A model generated the notes under the pieces. It did not search any database. It was not told the origin of the DNA and saw nothing but the letters and a program-made list of their open reading frames with translations. Made by a program: the position numbers and the translations under genes. A stretch of DNA of 64,000 nt from Bacteroidota bacterium (GTDB lineage Bacteria > Bacteroidota > Bacteroidia > Flavobacteriales_D > Crocinitomicaceae). Numbering within the stretch: the stretch's first letter is position 1; every line of letters starts with the position of its first letter. Shown one piece after another: positions 9,523 to 18,432 of the stretch. The DNA is taken from NCBI GenBank assembly GCA_030148165.1, contig JASBTZ010000003.1, forward strand, positions 744,001 to 808,000. The letters run 5' to 3'.

Positions 9523-9592
9523 CTAAACAAAATTAAATGAAAAAACGGCAATATCTTCTTATCCCGAATGTTTCTTTTAATTAAAAAAAAGC

Positions 9593-9600
9593 TAAATTTG
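9593..9600 (+). promoter_or_regulatory. -7 promoter box of the TPR-ribH operon
   Basis: TAAATTTG matches TAnnTTTG and lies 20 bases before the ATG at 9621. The start site would be about 9607. Confidence 0.55.
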
Positions 9601-9620
9601 CTCCCTAATAAAATGATGAG

Positions 9621-10262
9621 ATGCTAGAAGATATTTCACCGGAACAGATAAAAGATCAATTCAAGAAGAATCGTAACCTTCGTATATCAACATATGTGGT
9701 AGGAGGTGTGGTTGTATTGATACTAGGTTATTTTGCCTATCGCCAATTCATGTTTAATCCGGGAAACGAGAAATCAAAAGAAGGATATTACACAGGACTT
9801 AACTTCGCTGCGGCTGATTCAACAGATGCCGCGATCGATGAGCTTCGTCCGTTTGTAAATAAAAACGATGGTTACGTCGGTGGTGAGGTTGCACAATTTG
9901 TGTTAGCAAGACAACTGATGGCTGCGGGTGAATTCACACAAGCTATTAATGAGTTGGAAGGAGTTGATGTAGACGACACTTACCTGCAGGCAATGTCAGT
10001 TGGCTTAATCGCTGATTGTTATTCTGAAATGGAAAAGTATCAGGAAGCAGCTGAAACTTATCTGGAAGCAGCTGAAATCAATGAAAACGAAATGACTTCT
10101 CCGATGTATCTTATGAAAGCAGGACTTTGTGCAGAACAATTGAAAGATTTCGAAACAGCCGCTACTTGTTATAACCGCATTAAAGATGACTATCCGTCAT
10201 TCGCTGGAACGAAGTCGATTGAAAAGTACATCGCGAGAGCTGAAAACTCGAAGACAGAATAA
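9621..10262 (+). CDS. TPR membrane protein, YfgM-like
   Basis: This 213-residue protein has a short cytoplasmic N-terminus (LEDISPEQIKDQFKKNRNLR), one transmembrane helix (about 25-43, TYVVGGVVVLILGYFAYRQF) and a tetratricopeptide-like helical domain (about 60-205, for example QAMSVGLIADCYSEMEKYQE). This layout resembles the YfgM/TPR_21 family, which binds the Sec translocon and periplasmic chaperones in Escherichia coli; that role is only inferred here. Its TAA overlaps the next ATG by one base, so it is coupled to ribH. Confidence 0.75.
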   Translation: MLEDISPEQIKDQFKKNRNLRISTYVVGGVVVLILGYFAYRQFMFNPGNEKSKEGYYTGLNFAAADSTDAAIDELRPFVNKNDGYVGGEVAQFVLARQLMAAGEFTQAINELEGVDVDDTYLQAMSVGLIADCYSEMEKYQEAAETYLEAAEINENEMTSPMYLMKAGLCAEQLKDFETAATCYNRIKDDYPSFAGTKSIEKYIARAENSKTE

Positions 10263-10762
10263 TGGCTACTGAAGGTAGAAATTTATCACATTACAATAAG
10301 GAATTCATTCCAAACGGTGCCGATTTCAAGATCGGCATTGTTGTTTCTGAATGGAATGAAGGAGTCACGCTAAACTTATTAAGCGGCGCAAAAGAAACGC
10401 TATTGGATAACGGCGTAAAGCTGGAAAACATCATCATTCGTTTTGTACCCGGAGCTTTTGAATTACCACTCGCTTGCCAGTGGATGTTTGACGATAATCA
10501 GGTAGACGGTGCTATTGCAATCGGTTCCGTAATCCAGGGAGAAACAAAGCACTTCGACTTTGTTTGTGAAGGCGTTACCCAGGGAATAAAAGATGTGAAT
10601 CTCAAATACAATAAACCAGTGATATTTTGTGTTCTAACCGACAACAACATGGAGCAAGCAATGGCTCGTTCCGGTGGTAAACACGGAAACAAAGGGGTTG
10701 AATGCGCTGTAGCGTGCTTGAAGATGATCGACCTAAAAAGAAATTTCAATGACGCTGATTAA
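10262..10762 (+). CDS. ribH: 6,7-dimethyl-8-ribityllumazine synthase
   Basis: RibH condenses 5-amino-6-ribitylaminouracil with 3,4-dihydroxy-2-butanone phosphate to give lumazine, the step before riboflavin. The 166-residue protein contains IGIVVSEWNE, the substrate loop VPGAFELPLACQWM, and IGSVIQGETKHFDFVCEGV with the catalytic His (H in GETKHFD). The C-terminus NKGVECAVACLKMIDL is normal. It sits between a TPR gene (one-base overlap) and a phosphohexomutase gene (14-base overlap), so the three form one operon. No other rib genes are close. Confidence 0.95.
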   Translation: MATEGRNLSHYNKEFIPNGADFKIGIVVSEWNEGVTLNLLSGAKETLLDNGVKLENIIIRFVPGAFELPLACQWMFDDNQVDGAIAIGSVIQGETKHFDFVCEGVTQGIKDVNLKYNKPVIFCVLTDNNMEQAMARSGGKHGNKGVECAVACLKMIDLKRNFNDAD

Positions 10763-12131
10763 ATCTATTTCCGGAATTCGAGGAACGATCGGAGGAGCAC
10801 CGGGAGAAGGTCTCACACCGGTCGATGCGGTTAAATTCGCAGCAGCGTACGGAACCTGGCTAAAGGGAAATACTGATGATCGGAAGAAAGTTGTCATCGG
10901 AAGAGATGCAAGAATTTCCGGAGAGATGATCTCCAATCTTGTAATTTCTACACTTACCGGATTGGGAATCGATGTTATTGATTTGGGATTATCAACAACA
11001 CCAACTGTTGAAGTAGCTGTTCCGATGGAAAATGCCGATGGTGGAATCATTCTGACAGCCAGCCATAATCCTAAACAGTGGAACGCACTCAAGTTATTGA
11101 ATGAGAAAGGAGAATTTATTTCAGGTGATGATGGTCAGCATGTACTTCAGATTGCCGAAGCAGAAGCTTTTAATTTTGCAGATGTGGACGCATTGGGGAA
11201 CGTGATTAAGAATGATTCCTATCTCGAGAAGCACATTCAAGCTATCCTTGACCTTCCACTAGTCAATAAAGATCTGATCGCATCAGCAAACATTTCTGTG
11301 GTGGTGGATGCAGTCAATTCAACAGGTGGGATTTTTGTCCCGGCCATGTTGGAAGCACTCGGTGTGAAGCAGATCACCAAATTGTATTGTGAACCTACAG
11401 GACATTTTCCACATAATCCGGAACCACTTCCGGAACACTTAACAGATCTTTCAGCTAAGATCAAAGAATCGGGTGCTGATTTGGGTATAACGGTAGATCC
11501 TGATGTCGATCGACTGGCACTGGTTTGCGAGGACGGATCTATGTTTGGAGAGGAATATACACTGGTCGCAGTGGCCGATTATGTTCTAAGCAAAACACCG
11601 GGAGCAACGGTTTCCAACCTTTCTTCTACTCGAGCACTACGCGATGTAACGGAAGGATATGGCCAAACCTATCATGCCTCTGCTGTTGGAGAAGTAAACG
11701 TAGTTACGACGATGAAAGCCGTTGATGCGGTGATCGGTGGTGAAGGAAACGGTGGTGTTATTTATCCGGACCTTCATTACGGTCGTGACTCACTAGTGGG
11801 AATCGCATTGTTTCTTTCATTATATGCAGAAAAGAAAATGACAGCAAGTGAGCTTCGCGATAGCTATCCGGCTTATGTCATATCTAAAAATAAGATCCAG
11901 CTTACACCGGAAATAGACGTTGACAAAGTCCTTGCTTCCATGGCCGAGAAATATGCCAACGAGGAAGTGGACACAACAGATGGAGTGAAGATCTACATCG
12001 GAAAAGAATGGGTTCACTTGCGTAAAAGCAATACCGAACCAATCATCCGCATCTATTCAGAAAGTAAAGATCTGTCAGCTGCAAATGCACTGGCAGAGAG
12101 GATCATGGCGGAAATCAAAGCACTCATCTAG
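10749..12131 (+). CDS. glmM: Phosphohexomutase, phosphoglucosamine mutase (GlmM) type
   Basis: The 460-residue enzyme belongs to the alpha-D-phosphohexomutase family, which moves a phosphate between C6 and C1 of a hexose phosphate. All four signature loops are visible: the phosphoserine loop LTASHNPKQWNALK, the metal loop DPDVDRLA, the sugar loop GGEGNGGVIYP and the phosphate loop RKSNTEPIIRIYSE. GlmM (glucosamine-6-P to glucosamine-1-P, for cell wall precursors) is the usual name for this Bacteroidota group, but phosphomannomutase activity cannot be ruled out. It is the last gene of the TPR-ribH operon. Confidence 0.85.
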   Translation: MTLIKSISGIRGTIGGAPGEGLTPVDAVKFAAAYGTWLKGNTDDRKKVVIGRDARISGEMISNLVISTLTGLGIDVIDLGLSTTPTVEVAVPMENADGGIILTASHNPKQWNALKLLNEKGEFISGDDGQHVLQIAEAEAFNFADVDALGNVIKNDSYLEKHIQAILDLPLVNKDLIASANISVVVDAVNSTGGIFVPAMLEALGVKQITKLYCEPTGHFPHNPEPLPEHLTDLSAKIKESGADLGITVDPDVDRLALVCEDGSMFGEEYTLVAVADYVLSKTPGATVSNLSSTRALRDVTEGYGQTYHASAVGEVNVVTTMKAVDAVIGGEGNGGVIYPDLHYGRDSLVGIALFLSLYAEKKMTASELRDSYPAYVISKNKIQLTPEIDVDKVLASMAEKYANEEVDTTDGVKIYIGKEWVHLRKSNTEPIIRIYSESKDLSAANALAERIMAEIKALI

Positions 12132-12177
12132 TCATACATATTGAACCAATGATCCTCGCACATGTATTAGGAGGAAA

Positions 12178-13875
12178 ATGTTCGATATGAAAAAGATACT
12201 AGTGATAAGCTGCGCAATTCTGTATGGATTGACAGCACATGCGGAGGATGAAAAGATTGTCAAATCATCCATTAGTTCAGTTACGGTTTACTCGCAAGGA
12301 GCGCAGATATTTCGTAAAGCAACCTACACAGTTTCCAAAGGTGTCACGGAAGTGATCATCGAAGGAGTCAGCCCACGGATCGATCCCAAAAGTCTACAGG
12401 TCAAAGCTACAGGAGACGTGATCATTCTCGATTCAAAGTACAGCATTTTCTATCCGGAGCCGGAAGAGGTGAAACTCGAAGGATTGCCCCTCAAGATTCG
12501 AAGAAGCATAGCACTTTTGGAAGATTCCTTGGAGAACATCAATTTCGATATTCAAATGTTACAGGATGAAATCGATGTCCTGGTTGCAACCAAGAATATT
12601 CTAAAAAACAACGGTGCCATCAGGGGTCAGGGTAAAGTAAATGACTCGATTGCTTTACTGAAAGAAGCTGTTGAATATTACACGGCTAAAATGATGGAAG
12701 TCAACCGGAAACTCCTTGTCTTAAACCGATCAAAAGCAGGGAAGGATGAGATTAAAGCAGGAATGAACAAGCGTTTAACCGAGCTTAAAAACTTTCAGAG
12801 CAATGCAAATCTGAATCAAAAGCCAAAAGGACCGTTTCACAGAATCACTGTAACGCTGAAAGCAAACACAACTGTGAGTGGGAAATTAGATGTTTCCTAC
12901 CTCGTATCAAACGCAGGATGGGTTCCGATGTACGATCTTCGAAGTGAACTAAGTAATGGTAAGGTGAATTTGAATTACAAAGCACAGGTTTACCAGAACA
13001 CCGGTGTGGATTGGGATGATGTTCGATTGAATATCTCAACCAACAATCCTTATCAGAATAAAACCAAGCCTACACTTCATCCGTGGTACGTAGATTATTA
13101 TGTGAATAATTACCGTATGCAGGAGCAGAATAAAGCAGGCCGCGGAGGAATTAAGAAAGATGGATACAATGAGCTTTATAATAGTGGCAATGCCGGATCA
13201 GTTGCGATGGAAGAAGTTGAAGTGGATGCTCAATTCTCCGATCAGTTCGTCGAAGTGATCGATCACATGATCTCAGCTGAGTTCCGCATCGACCTACCAT
13301 ACTCGATCAAATCAAATGGAGAACAACATATGGTTTTAGTGAAGAATGCCGATCTGGATGCAGATTACAAATACTACACGGTACCGAAAATCGACCGGGC
13401 AGTGTATTTGGTTGCTCAGATTTCCAAGTTGGATGAATTACAACTCGTTCCCGCAAAAGCAAACATCTTCTTCGACGGGAGCTACATCGGCGAAACTTAT
13501 CTCGATCCAACAACAATGGATGACACACTTCATTTAAGTCTGGGAAAAGATCCGAACATCATCGTGAAACGCACCTTACTTGAGAAAGAATGTAAAGAGA
13601 AGATCGTAGGAACGAAGAAAGAACAGACGTATGCTTACGCTATAGAAGTGAAAAATCTGAAATCAACAAGCATTGACATCGTCGTACAAGATCAGATACC
13701 AGTGACTACTAACCCGGATATTGAGATCGAATCCCTCGAAACTTCAAAAGGAGAGATCAATAAACGAACAGGTGTTATCGAATGGGAATTTACACTTCGA
13801 TCCAAAGCTGAGAAAGAGATTTTGCTGACTTACAAGGTCAAACACGATAAAGAACAGACCGTTTATATTAATTAA
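12178..13875 (+). CDS. DUF4139 / MuiA-type secreted protein
   Basis: The 565-residue protein has a signal peptide after residue 4 (MKKILVISCAILYGLTAHA). An N-terminal DUF4140 region follows (about 30-130, SSVTVYSQGAQIFRKA), then a helical coiled segment (about 105-200) and a DUF4139 domain (about 225-560, with VSYLVSNAGWVPMYDLRSE and WDDVRLNIST). Proteins of this type are labelled mucoidy inhibitor A after a cloned fragment, but their function is unknown. An AGGAGG at 12169-12174 is only 3 bases from this ATG and 12 from the next in-frame ATG at 12187, so the true start may be 12187. A strong terminator follows. Confidence 0.85.
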   Translation: MFDMKKILVISCAILYGLTAHAEDEKIVKSSISSVTVYSQGAQIFRKATYTVSKGVTEVIIEGVSPRIDPKSLQVKATGDVIILDSKYSIFYPEPEEVKLEGLPLKIRRSIALLEDSLENINFDIQMLQDEIDVLVATKNILKNNGAIRGQGKVNDSIALLKEAVEYYTAKMMEVNRKLLVLNRSKAGKDEIKAGMNKRLTELKNFQSNANLNQKPKGPFHRITVTLKANTTVSGKLDVSYLVSNAGWVPMYDLRSELSNGKVNLNYKAQVYQNTGVDWDDVRLNISTNNPYQNKTKPTLHPWYVDYYVNNYRMQEQNKAGRGGIKKDGYNELYNSGNAGSVAMEEVEVDAQFSDQFVEVIDHMISAEFRIDLPYSIKSNGEQHMVLVKNADLDADYKYYTVPKIDRAVYLVAQISKLDELQLVPAKANIFFDGSYIGETYLDPTTMDDTLHLSLGKDPNIIVKRTLLEKECKEKIVGTKKEQTYAYAIEVKNLKSTSIDIVVQDQIPVTTNPDIEIESLETSKGEINKRTGVIEWEFTLRSKAEKEILLTYKVKHDKEQTVYIN

Positions 13876-13881
13876 ACCCTG

Positions 13882-13910
13882 AAAGCCGTTCTAATAAGGA
13901 CGGCTTTTTT
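13882..13910 (+). terminator. Rho-independent terminator after DUF4139 gene
   Basis: AAAGCCGT and ACGGCTTT form an 8-bp stem with a 10-base loop, followed by a T run. Confidence 0.8.
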
Positions 13911-13946
13911 CGTTTACGTGCATTATCTTCGTATTTTTAATTCTCA

Positions 13947-15155
13947 ATGAAGCAATTCGATATTCCTGAACATTATCGTTCTCCTATCATCAGCAAGGTG
14001 AAAACAAAGCGAAAATTGGAGGACCCACGTAAAAAGGACCTGAGTCCAAGCGTTCTCGACTTTGGTAATGTTCGGTTCATCATCTCCAGACATTTCGGAT
14101 TTTGTTATGGTGTTGAAAATGCCATAGAGAAATCCTACAAAGCAGTTCAGGAAAATCCGGGTAAAAACATATACTTATTGTCACAAATGATCCACAATCC
14201 TTCCGTGAATCAGGATTTATTAGACTTGGGTGTGAAGTTTATTCAGGATACGGAAGGAAATCAATTGTTATCGTGGGATACGGTTCATGCGGATGATATT
14301 GTTATAATACCTGCTTTCGGGTTAACGATTGAAACGAAAAAGATCCTTGAAGACAAGGGTATTCAAACCGACAGTTACAACACAACCTGTCCTTTTGTAG
14401 AGAAGGTATGGAACCGTTCTGCGAAGTTGGGTGACAGCGATTATACGATCATCATACACGGAAAATACAATCACGAAGAAACAAAAGCTACCTTCTCGCA
14501 TAGTAAAGAGAATGCTCCTTCGCTGGTTGTAAAAGACATGTCGGAAACGGAGAAAGTCGGTCAATTCATCCTGGGAGAACTCGATAAAGAGTCGTTCATG
14601 GAGTTCTTCAAAGATCGCATGTCCGTCGGATTTAACCCGGACATCCATCTCGATAAAATAGGCGTAGTAAACCAGACAACGATGCTCGCATCAGAGACGC
14701 AGGCTATTGCTGATCATTTGAAAGAGACCATGGTTAAGAAGTACGGTGAAGCTAATTACAAGGAACACTTTGCAGACACGAGAGATACCTTGTGTTACGC
14801 CACGAATGACAATCAATCGGCTACTTTAGAACTGCTCAAAGAGCATGCTGATCTCGCGATCGTAGTTGGTGGATACAATAGTAGTAACACCTCTCACCTG
14901 GTCGAATTGCTGGAAGAAAGATTTCCGACTTATTTCATCAAAAATTCGGATGAGATCAAATCAAAGGAGAGAATCGATTCGTTTGACATTCACGAGAAGA
15001 CTGTCATCGAACATGAATCATTTCTGCCGGAGAAGGACGTGATTGACGTAATTATAACATCCGGTGCTTCCTGCCCGGATGCCGCCGTTGACGAAGTGAT
15101 TCAAAGAGTTCTACACCTTACGGGTTCAACCGTAGCAATTGAGTCAGTGATCTAG
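13947..15155 (+). CDS. ispH: 4-hydroxy-3-methylbut-2-enyl diphosphate reductase
   Basis: IspH is the last enzyme of the MEP isoprenoid route, making IPP and DMAPP with a [4Fe-4S] cluster. The three cluster cysteines are visible: C53 in FGFCYGVENAI, C148 in TTCPFVEKVW and C283 in DTLCYATNDNQSA. At 402 residues it is of the long type found in cyanobacteria, plastids and many Bacteroidota, with an N-terminal extension and a mid insertion compared with the 316-residue E. coli enzyme. A TATCTTCG box at 13924-13931 may be its -7 element. Its last base is the first base of the cyclase GTG codon. Confidence 0.95.
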   Translation: MKQFDIPEHYRSPIISKVKTKRKLEDPRKKDLSPSVLDFGNVRFIISRHFGFCYGVENAIEKSYKAVQENPGKNIYLLSQMIHNPSVNQDLLDLGVKFIQDTEGNQLLSWDTVHADDIVIIPAFGLTIETKKILEDKGIQTDSYNTTCPFVEKVWNRSAKLGDSDYTIIIHGKYNHEETKATFSHSKENAPSLVVKDMSETEKVGQFILGELDKESFMEFFKDRMSVGFNPDIHLDKIGVVNQTTMLASETQAIADHLKETMVKKYGEANYKEHFADTRDTLCYATNDNQSATLELLKEHADLAIVVGGYNSSNTSHLVELLEERFPTYFIKNSDEIKSKERIDSFDIHEKTVIEHESFLPEKDVIDVIITSGASCPDAAVDEVIQRVLHLTGSTVAIESVI

Positions 15156-16852
15156 TGGAGCGATTTACGAACATATTAGTAATTGATAAGGATCCAAAGA
15201 TTCGTTTAGGCTTGAAGGAAATCCTCTCAGGTGGAGGCAACAACGTCATGCTTACCGAAACGATTGAGGAAGCCTTAAAAATCATTGAGACCAAAGAGAT
15301 CGGGATCATCCTTATAAATCTTGAAGAATCCAGTGAAGGATTGGCGCAGATCAATCTGATCAAACAAAAAAGTCTTTTCCGGAACATCTACATTCTAATT
15401 GTCACGATGGAAGATAGTCCTGGAATAAAACTAGTAAAAGGGATGAATCAGGGGGCTGTGGATTACATTACCTTCCCTTTTAACCCAAATCTTGTTCGGA
15501 CTAAAATTGAAGTATACAAAACGCTTTATTACAAGGATCAGCGAATAGGTCAACTTCTGGGAAACATTTTCCCGCAGACGATTCTTGATGAATTATCAAA
15601 TTCAGGGAAGTTTTCGCCGAAACGAATTCAAAACGGTGTTGTTCTATTTACCGATTTTGTCGACTTTTCTTCAAATGCCCGAACGATCAAACCACTTCAA
15701 CTGATCAAGAAGCTTGAGTATTATTTTACGCATATCGATAATATTATCGGGCGATATAAACTGGAAAAGATCAAAACCATCGGTGATGCGTACATGGCGC
15801 TAGGTGGTGTAACAGAGAATATGCCAAACCCGGCGCTTAGAGCATGTCTTGCAGCCCTTGAGATTCGTGATTTCATGAATAATGAACGTGATGTGGCAAT
15901 TGCCACGAAAAAAGATTTTTGGGAAATGCGAATTGGACTGCACATGGGACCGCTCGTAGCCGGAATCATCGGATCTTCCAAGTATAGTTTCGATGTCTGG
16001 GGCGACACTGTGAACATTGCAGCTAGAGCCGAAGCAGCTTCAAAGGCGGGTTATATCACGATCACGTCGACAGTACAAAAGGAGATTAAAGAGTATTTTG
16101 ATTCTCACGCCAGAGGTCAGATCGATATTCATAAACGAGGAGGAAGTCTGGAAATGTTCTATCTGGATAAAATTAAGTCGAAATATTCATTAGATCGATT
16201 GGATCACTCTCCTAATCCCAAATTGAGACAGAAATGTGGATTACCGTCGATGGATTTTGATCATCTGCACAAATACATGATCAGCCGGATGAAATCATTG
16301 CTTCCTGAGCATATCAGCTATCATGACATTCCGCACACACTAAACGTGGAGAAAGCCGCTATGCGTTACGCTAACCTGGAGGGTGTGAAAGAAGAAGACA
16401 TGCTTATCCTGCGAACAGCCGTACTATTTCACGACTCAGGATTTATTCGTCAATACCACGACAATGAAGATTTTGGAATACAGATGGCGCGAAGCATCCT
16501 GCCTGACTTTGGATATTCAAAAGAGCAGATAGAAGAAATAGCGGGAATCATCAATGCAACAAAATCAAGTGTGGAGCCAAAAACGAAACTGGAAATGATC
16601 ATGTGCGATGCTGACCATGATTATTTGGGTCGTCCGGACTACCACAGTATTGTCAATAAACTCCGCATAGAATTCGCCCATTTTGATCGCTCCTTCACAG
16701 ACATAGAATGGATTGAATATCAGCTTGATTTTCTGGAGAACAATCACTCCTTCTATACCGAAACAGCACAAAATCTTCGTAATTTTGGTAAAGCAGCCAG
16801 AATCAGGGATCTTAAGAAACGAAAAGATAAATTATTGGCAACAGAGGAATAA
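15155..16852 (+). CDS. Adenylate cyclase with pseudo-receiver and HD domains
   Basis: The 565-residue protein has three parts. Residues 5-120 look like a receiver domain, but the phospho-acceptor position holds Asn55 (IILINLEES) and the conserved Lys is Phe107 (ITFPF), so it is probably not phosphorylated. Residues 160-340 are a class III nucleotide cyclase with metal Asp167 and Asp211, Lys207 and Asp280 (the pair that selects ATP) and transition-state Asn287 and Arg291. Residues 370-555 form an HD phosphohydrolase-like domain (H394, H426-D427, later CDADHD). I infer cAMP synthesis, with the HD part acting on an unknown substrate. GTG start, one-base overlaps with ispH and the next gene. Confidence 0.85.
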   Translation: MERFTNILVIDKDPKIRLGLKEILSGGGNNVMLTETIEEALKIIETKEIGIILINLEESSEGLAQINLIKQKSLFRNIYILIVTMEDSPGIKLVKGMNQGAVDYITFPFNPNLVRTKIEVYKTLYYKDQRIGQLLGNIFPQTILDELSNSGKFSPKRIQNGVVLFTDFVDFSSNARTIKPLQLIKKLEYYFTHIDNIIGRYKLEKIKTIGDAYMALGGVTENMPNPALRACLAALEIRDFMNNERDVAIATKKDFWEMRIGLHMGPLVAGIIGSSKYSFDVWGDTVNIAARAEAASKAGYITITSTVQKEIKEYFDSHARGQIDIHKRGGSLEMFYLDKIKSKYSLDRLDHSPNPKLRQKCGLPSMDFDHLHKYMISRMKSLLPEHISYHDIPHTLNVEKAAMRYANLEGVKEEDMLILRTAVLFHDSGFIRQYHDNEDFGIQMARSILPDFGYSKEQIEEIAGIINATKSSVEPKTKLEMIMCDADHDYLGRPDYHSIVNKLRIEFAHFDRSFTDIEWIEYQLDFLENNHSFYTETAQNLRNFGKAARIRDLKKRKDKLLATEE

Positions 16853-17397
16853 TGAAGGTTTATACAAAAAAAGGCGATAAGGGAACCACCCAACTAATTG
16901 GAGGTACACGTGTTCCAAAATGCTCACTTCGGATAGAAGCTTACGGTACAGTGGATGAGCTAAACTCCTATATTGGACTGGTTCGGGACCAGGATATCTT
17001 ACCCATTTACGTGGAACAACTCAAATTGATTCAGGATCGACTTTTTACCTTAGGATCTTTATTAGCTGATGATGGTAATGTCAAAATGAAACTTCCGCAA
17101 TTAACGGATGACGACGTTAAAGCATTGGAAAACTGGATAGACGAAATGGATGAAGCATTAGAACCCATGCGAAATTTTGTACTCCCTGGAGGACACACGA
17201 CTGTCTCCTATTGCCACGTTGCCAGATGCGTTTGCAGAAGAGCTGAACGTATTGTTGTTGATTTGGCAAATTCAGAAAATGTCGACGAGATCATTATTGT
17301 CTACTTAAATCGCCTAAGCGATTATTTATTCACATTATGCAGGAAGTTAAGCAAGGATCTTAACGTGGAAGAAACGCCTTGGTTACCAAACGGTTAA
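16852..17397 (+). CDS. Cob(I)alamin adenosyltransferase, PduO type
   Basis: This 181-residue enzyme moves the adenosyl group of ATP to cob(I)alamin to give coenzyme B12. The N-terminal ATP-binding stretch KVYTKKGDKGTTQLIGG and YGTVDELNSYIG, and the C-terminal RCVCRRAERIVV and YLNRLSDYLFTLCR, are all family hallmarks of the PduO/MMAB fold. It implies the organism uses adenosylcobalamin enzymes. It begins one base before the end of the cyclase stop, so it is the third gene of the ispH operon. I see no reason in the sequence for that grouping. Confidence 0.9.
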   Translation: MKVYTKKGDKGTTQLIGGTRVPKCSLRIEAYGTVDELNSYIGLVRDQDILPIYVEQLKLIQDRLFTLGSLLADDGNVKMKLPQLTDDDVKALENWIDEMDEALEPMRNFVLPGGHTTVSYCHVARCVCRRAERIVVDLANSENVDEIIIVYLNRLSDYLFTLCRKLSKDLNVEETPWLPNG

Positions 17398-17439
17398 ACT
17401 GTATTATAGCGTCATAAGCATAAAGTTTTTATCCAACTA

Positions 17440-17470
17440 TTTGCATTTAAACAAATAAAATTTACATTTG
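17440..17470 (+). promoter_or_regulatory. Full -33/-7 promoter of the DUF2795 gene
   Basis: TTTG at 17440-17443 and TACATTTG at 17463-17470 are separated by 19 bases, the consensus arrangement for the Bacteroidota housekeeping sigma factor. It is the cleanest promoter in the window. The ATG is 24 bases downstream. Confidence 0.7.
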
Positions 17471-17494
17471 CGGCAAATAACAAACTAAAGGCCT

Positions 17495-17716
17495 ATGTAC
17501 TGGACATTAGAATTAGCATCTTATCTTGAAGACGCGCCCTGGCCGGCGGCAAAAGACGAATTGATCGACTTTGCTATTCGCACTGGTGCACCTTTGGAAG
17601 TAGTGGAGAATCTACAGGCTCTGGAAGATGAAGGAGAAGTATACGAGAGTATTGAAGAGATCTGGCCGGATTATCCATCAAGGGAAGATTTTCTCTTTAA
17701 CGAAGATGAATATTAA
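17495..17716 (+). CDS. Small acidic DUF2795 protein
   Basis: The 73-residue protein (MYWTLELASYLEDAPWPAAK at the N-terminus) matches the DUF2795 group, a very conserved small acidic protein of Bacteroidota of unknown function. It contains the helix pair ELIDFAIRTGAPLEVVENL, with a strongly acidic second half ending in FLFNEDEY. It has its own strong promoter and its own terminator, so it is a monocistronic, probably highly expressed gene. Confidence 0.8.
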   Translation: MYWTLELASYLEDAPWPAAKDELIDFAIRTGAPLEVVENLQALEDEGEVYESIEEIWPDYPSREDFLFNEDEY

Positions 17717-17722
17717 AATACT

Positions 17723-17748
17723 AATCCCGCTCCGGCGGGATTTTTTTT
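17723..17748 (+). terminator. Terminator after the DUF2795 gene
   Basis: ATCCCGC and GCGGGAT pair around a TCCG loop, followed by eight or more T. Confidence 0.85.
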
Positions 17749-17763
17749 GACTATTTTCCAGCT

Positions 17764-18357
17764 ATGAACTTCCTGGGACATCTTTATTTTTCGAATAATG
17801 ATCTTGATTTAATGCATGCCAACTTATTTGGCGACTATGTAAAAGGAAGCGATCTTTCTGCTTATTCCAAACCGGTGCAGGAAGGAATTCGATTGCACAG
17901 GCAAATAGATAGCTATATTGATCATCATCCTGACGTACTGAAGCTCATGCATACAATGTATCAGGACCTTCCGAAGGTTACGGGAATTGCAATTGATCTC
18001 TTTTTTGATCATTTACTGGCATCGAACTGGAATGAATACCATAGCCAGCCGTACGATGATTTCATTAAGACCTTTTATCAGTCAAAAAGTCAATATGAAT
18101 CTGAGTTCAGTGAACAATACCTCTTCATGTTCGAACGTATGAAAGAATACAATTGGCTGCATTATTATCAGTTTCATGAAGGTCTTGAAAAGGCATGTGT
18201 CGGATTATCACAGAGAATCAGCTTTGCAAGTGACCTGAATAAGGCACCTGACCTTTTTCTGGAAAGAAAAGTGGACATCGAACAGTGTTTTGAGAAATTC
18301 ATGCACGACGCCAGAATCTTCTTCAATGATTATATTGATACGCATATTAGCGTTTAA
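17764..18357 (+). CDS. Acyl carrier protein phosphodiesterase-like (AcpH family)
   Basis: The 197-residue protein has the AcpH/DUF479 opening MNFLGHLYFSNNDLDLMHAN followed by LFGDYVKGSDL and LHRQIDSYIDHHP. This family has an HD-like metal fold; E. coli AcpH removes phosphopantetheine from acyl carrier protein. Metal ligands would be in the GDYVKG, HRQID and DLFFDHLLA segments, all present. The Bacteroidota members are more distant, so the exact substrate is an inference. It is preceded by a terminator and has no visible partner gene. Confidence 0.8.
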   Translation: MNFLGHLYFSNNDLDLMHANLFGDYVKGSDLSAYSKPVQEGIRLHRQIDSYIDHHPDVLKLMHTMYQDLPKVTGIAIDLFFDHLLASNWNEYHSQPYDDFIKTFYQSKSQYESEFSEQYLFMFERMKEYNWLHYYQFHEGLEKACVGLSQRISFASDLNKAPDLFLERKVDIEQCFEKFMHDARIFFNDYIDTHISV

Positions 18358-18386
18358 CACATGTTAATAAGTATCAATCGATAAAA

Positions 18387-18417
18387 TTGGATTTTGAAAT
18401 CTAAAAGCCCTACCTTG
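18387..18417 (+). promoter_or_regulatory. Probable promoter of the MltF-like gene
   Basis: TTG (18387-18389) and TACCTTG (18411-18417) are 21 bases apart. The expected start site near 18424 is upstream of the ATG at 18433 but downstream of the in-frame TTG at 18394, which supports the later start codon. Confidence 0.4.
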
Positions 18418-18432
18418 TATAGTACAGTGCGA

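Noticed and set aside
10733-11092. 119-codon minus-strand frame
   Set aside because: It is antisense to the phosphohexomutase gene and the end of ribH.
14322-14648. 108-codon minus-strand frame
   Set aside because: It is antisense to ispH, which keeps all its cluster cysteines.
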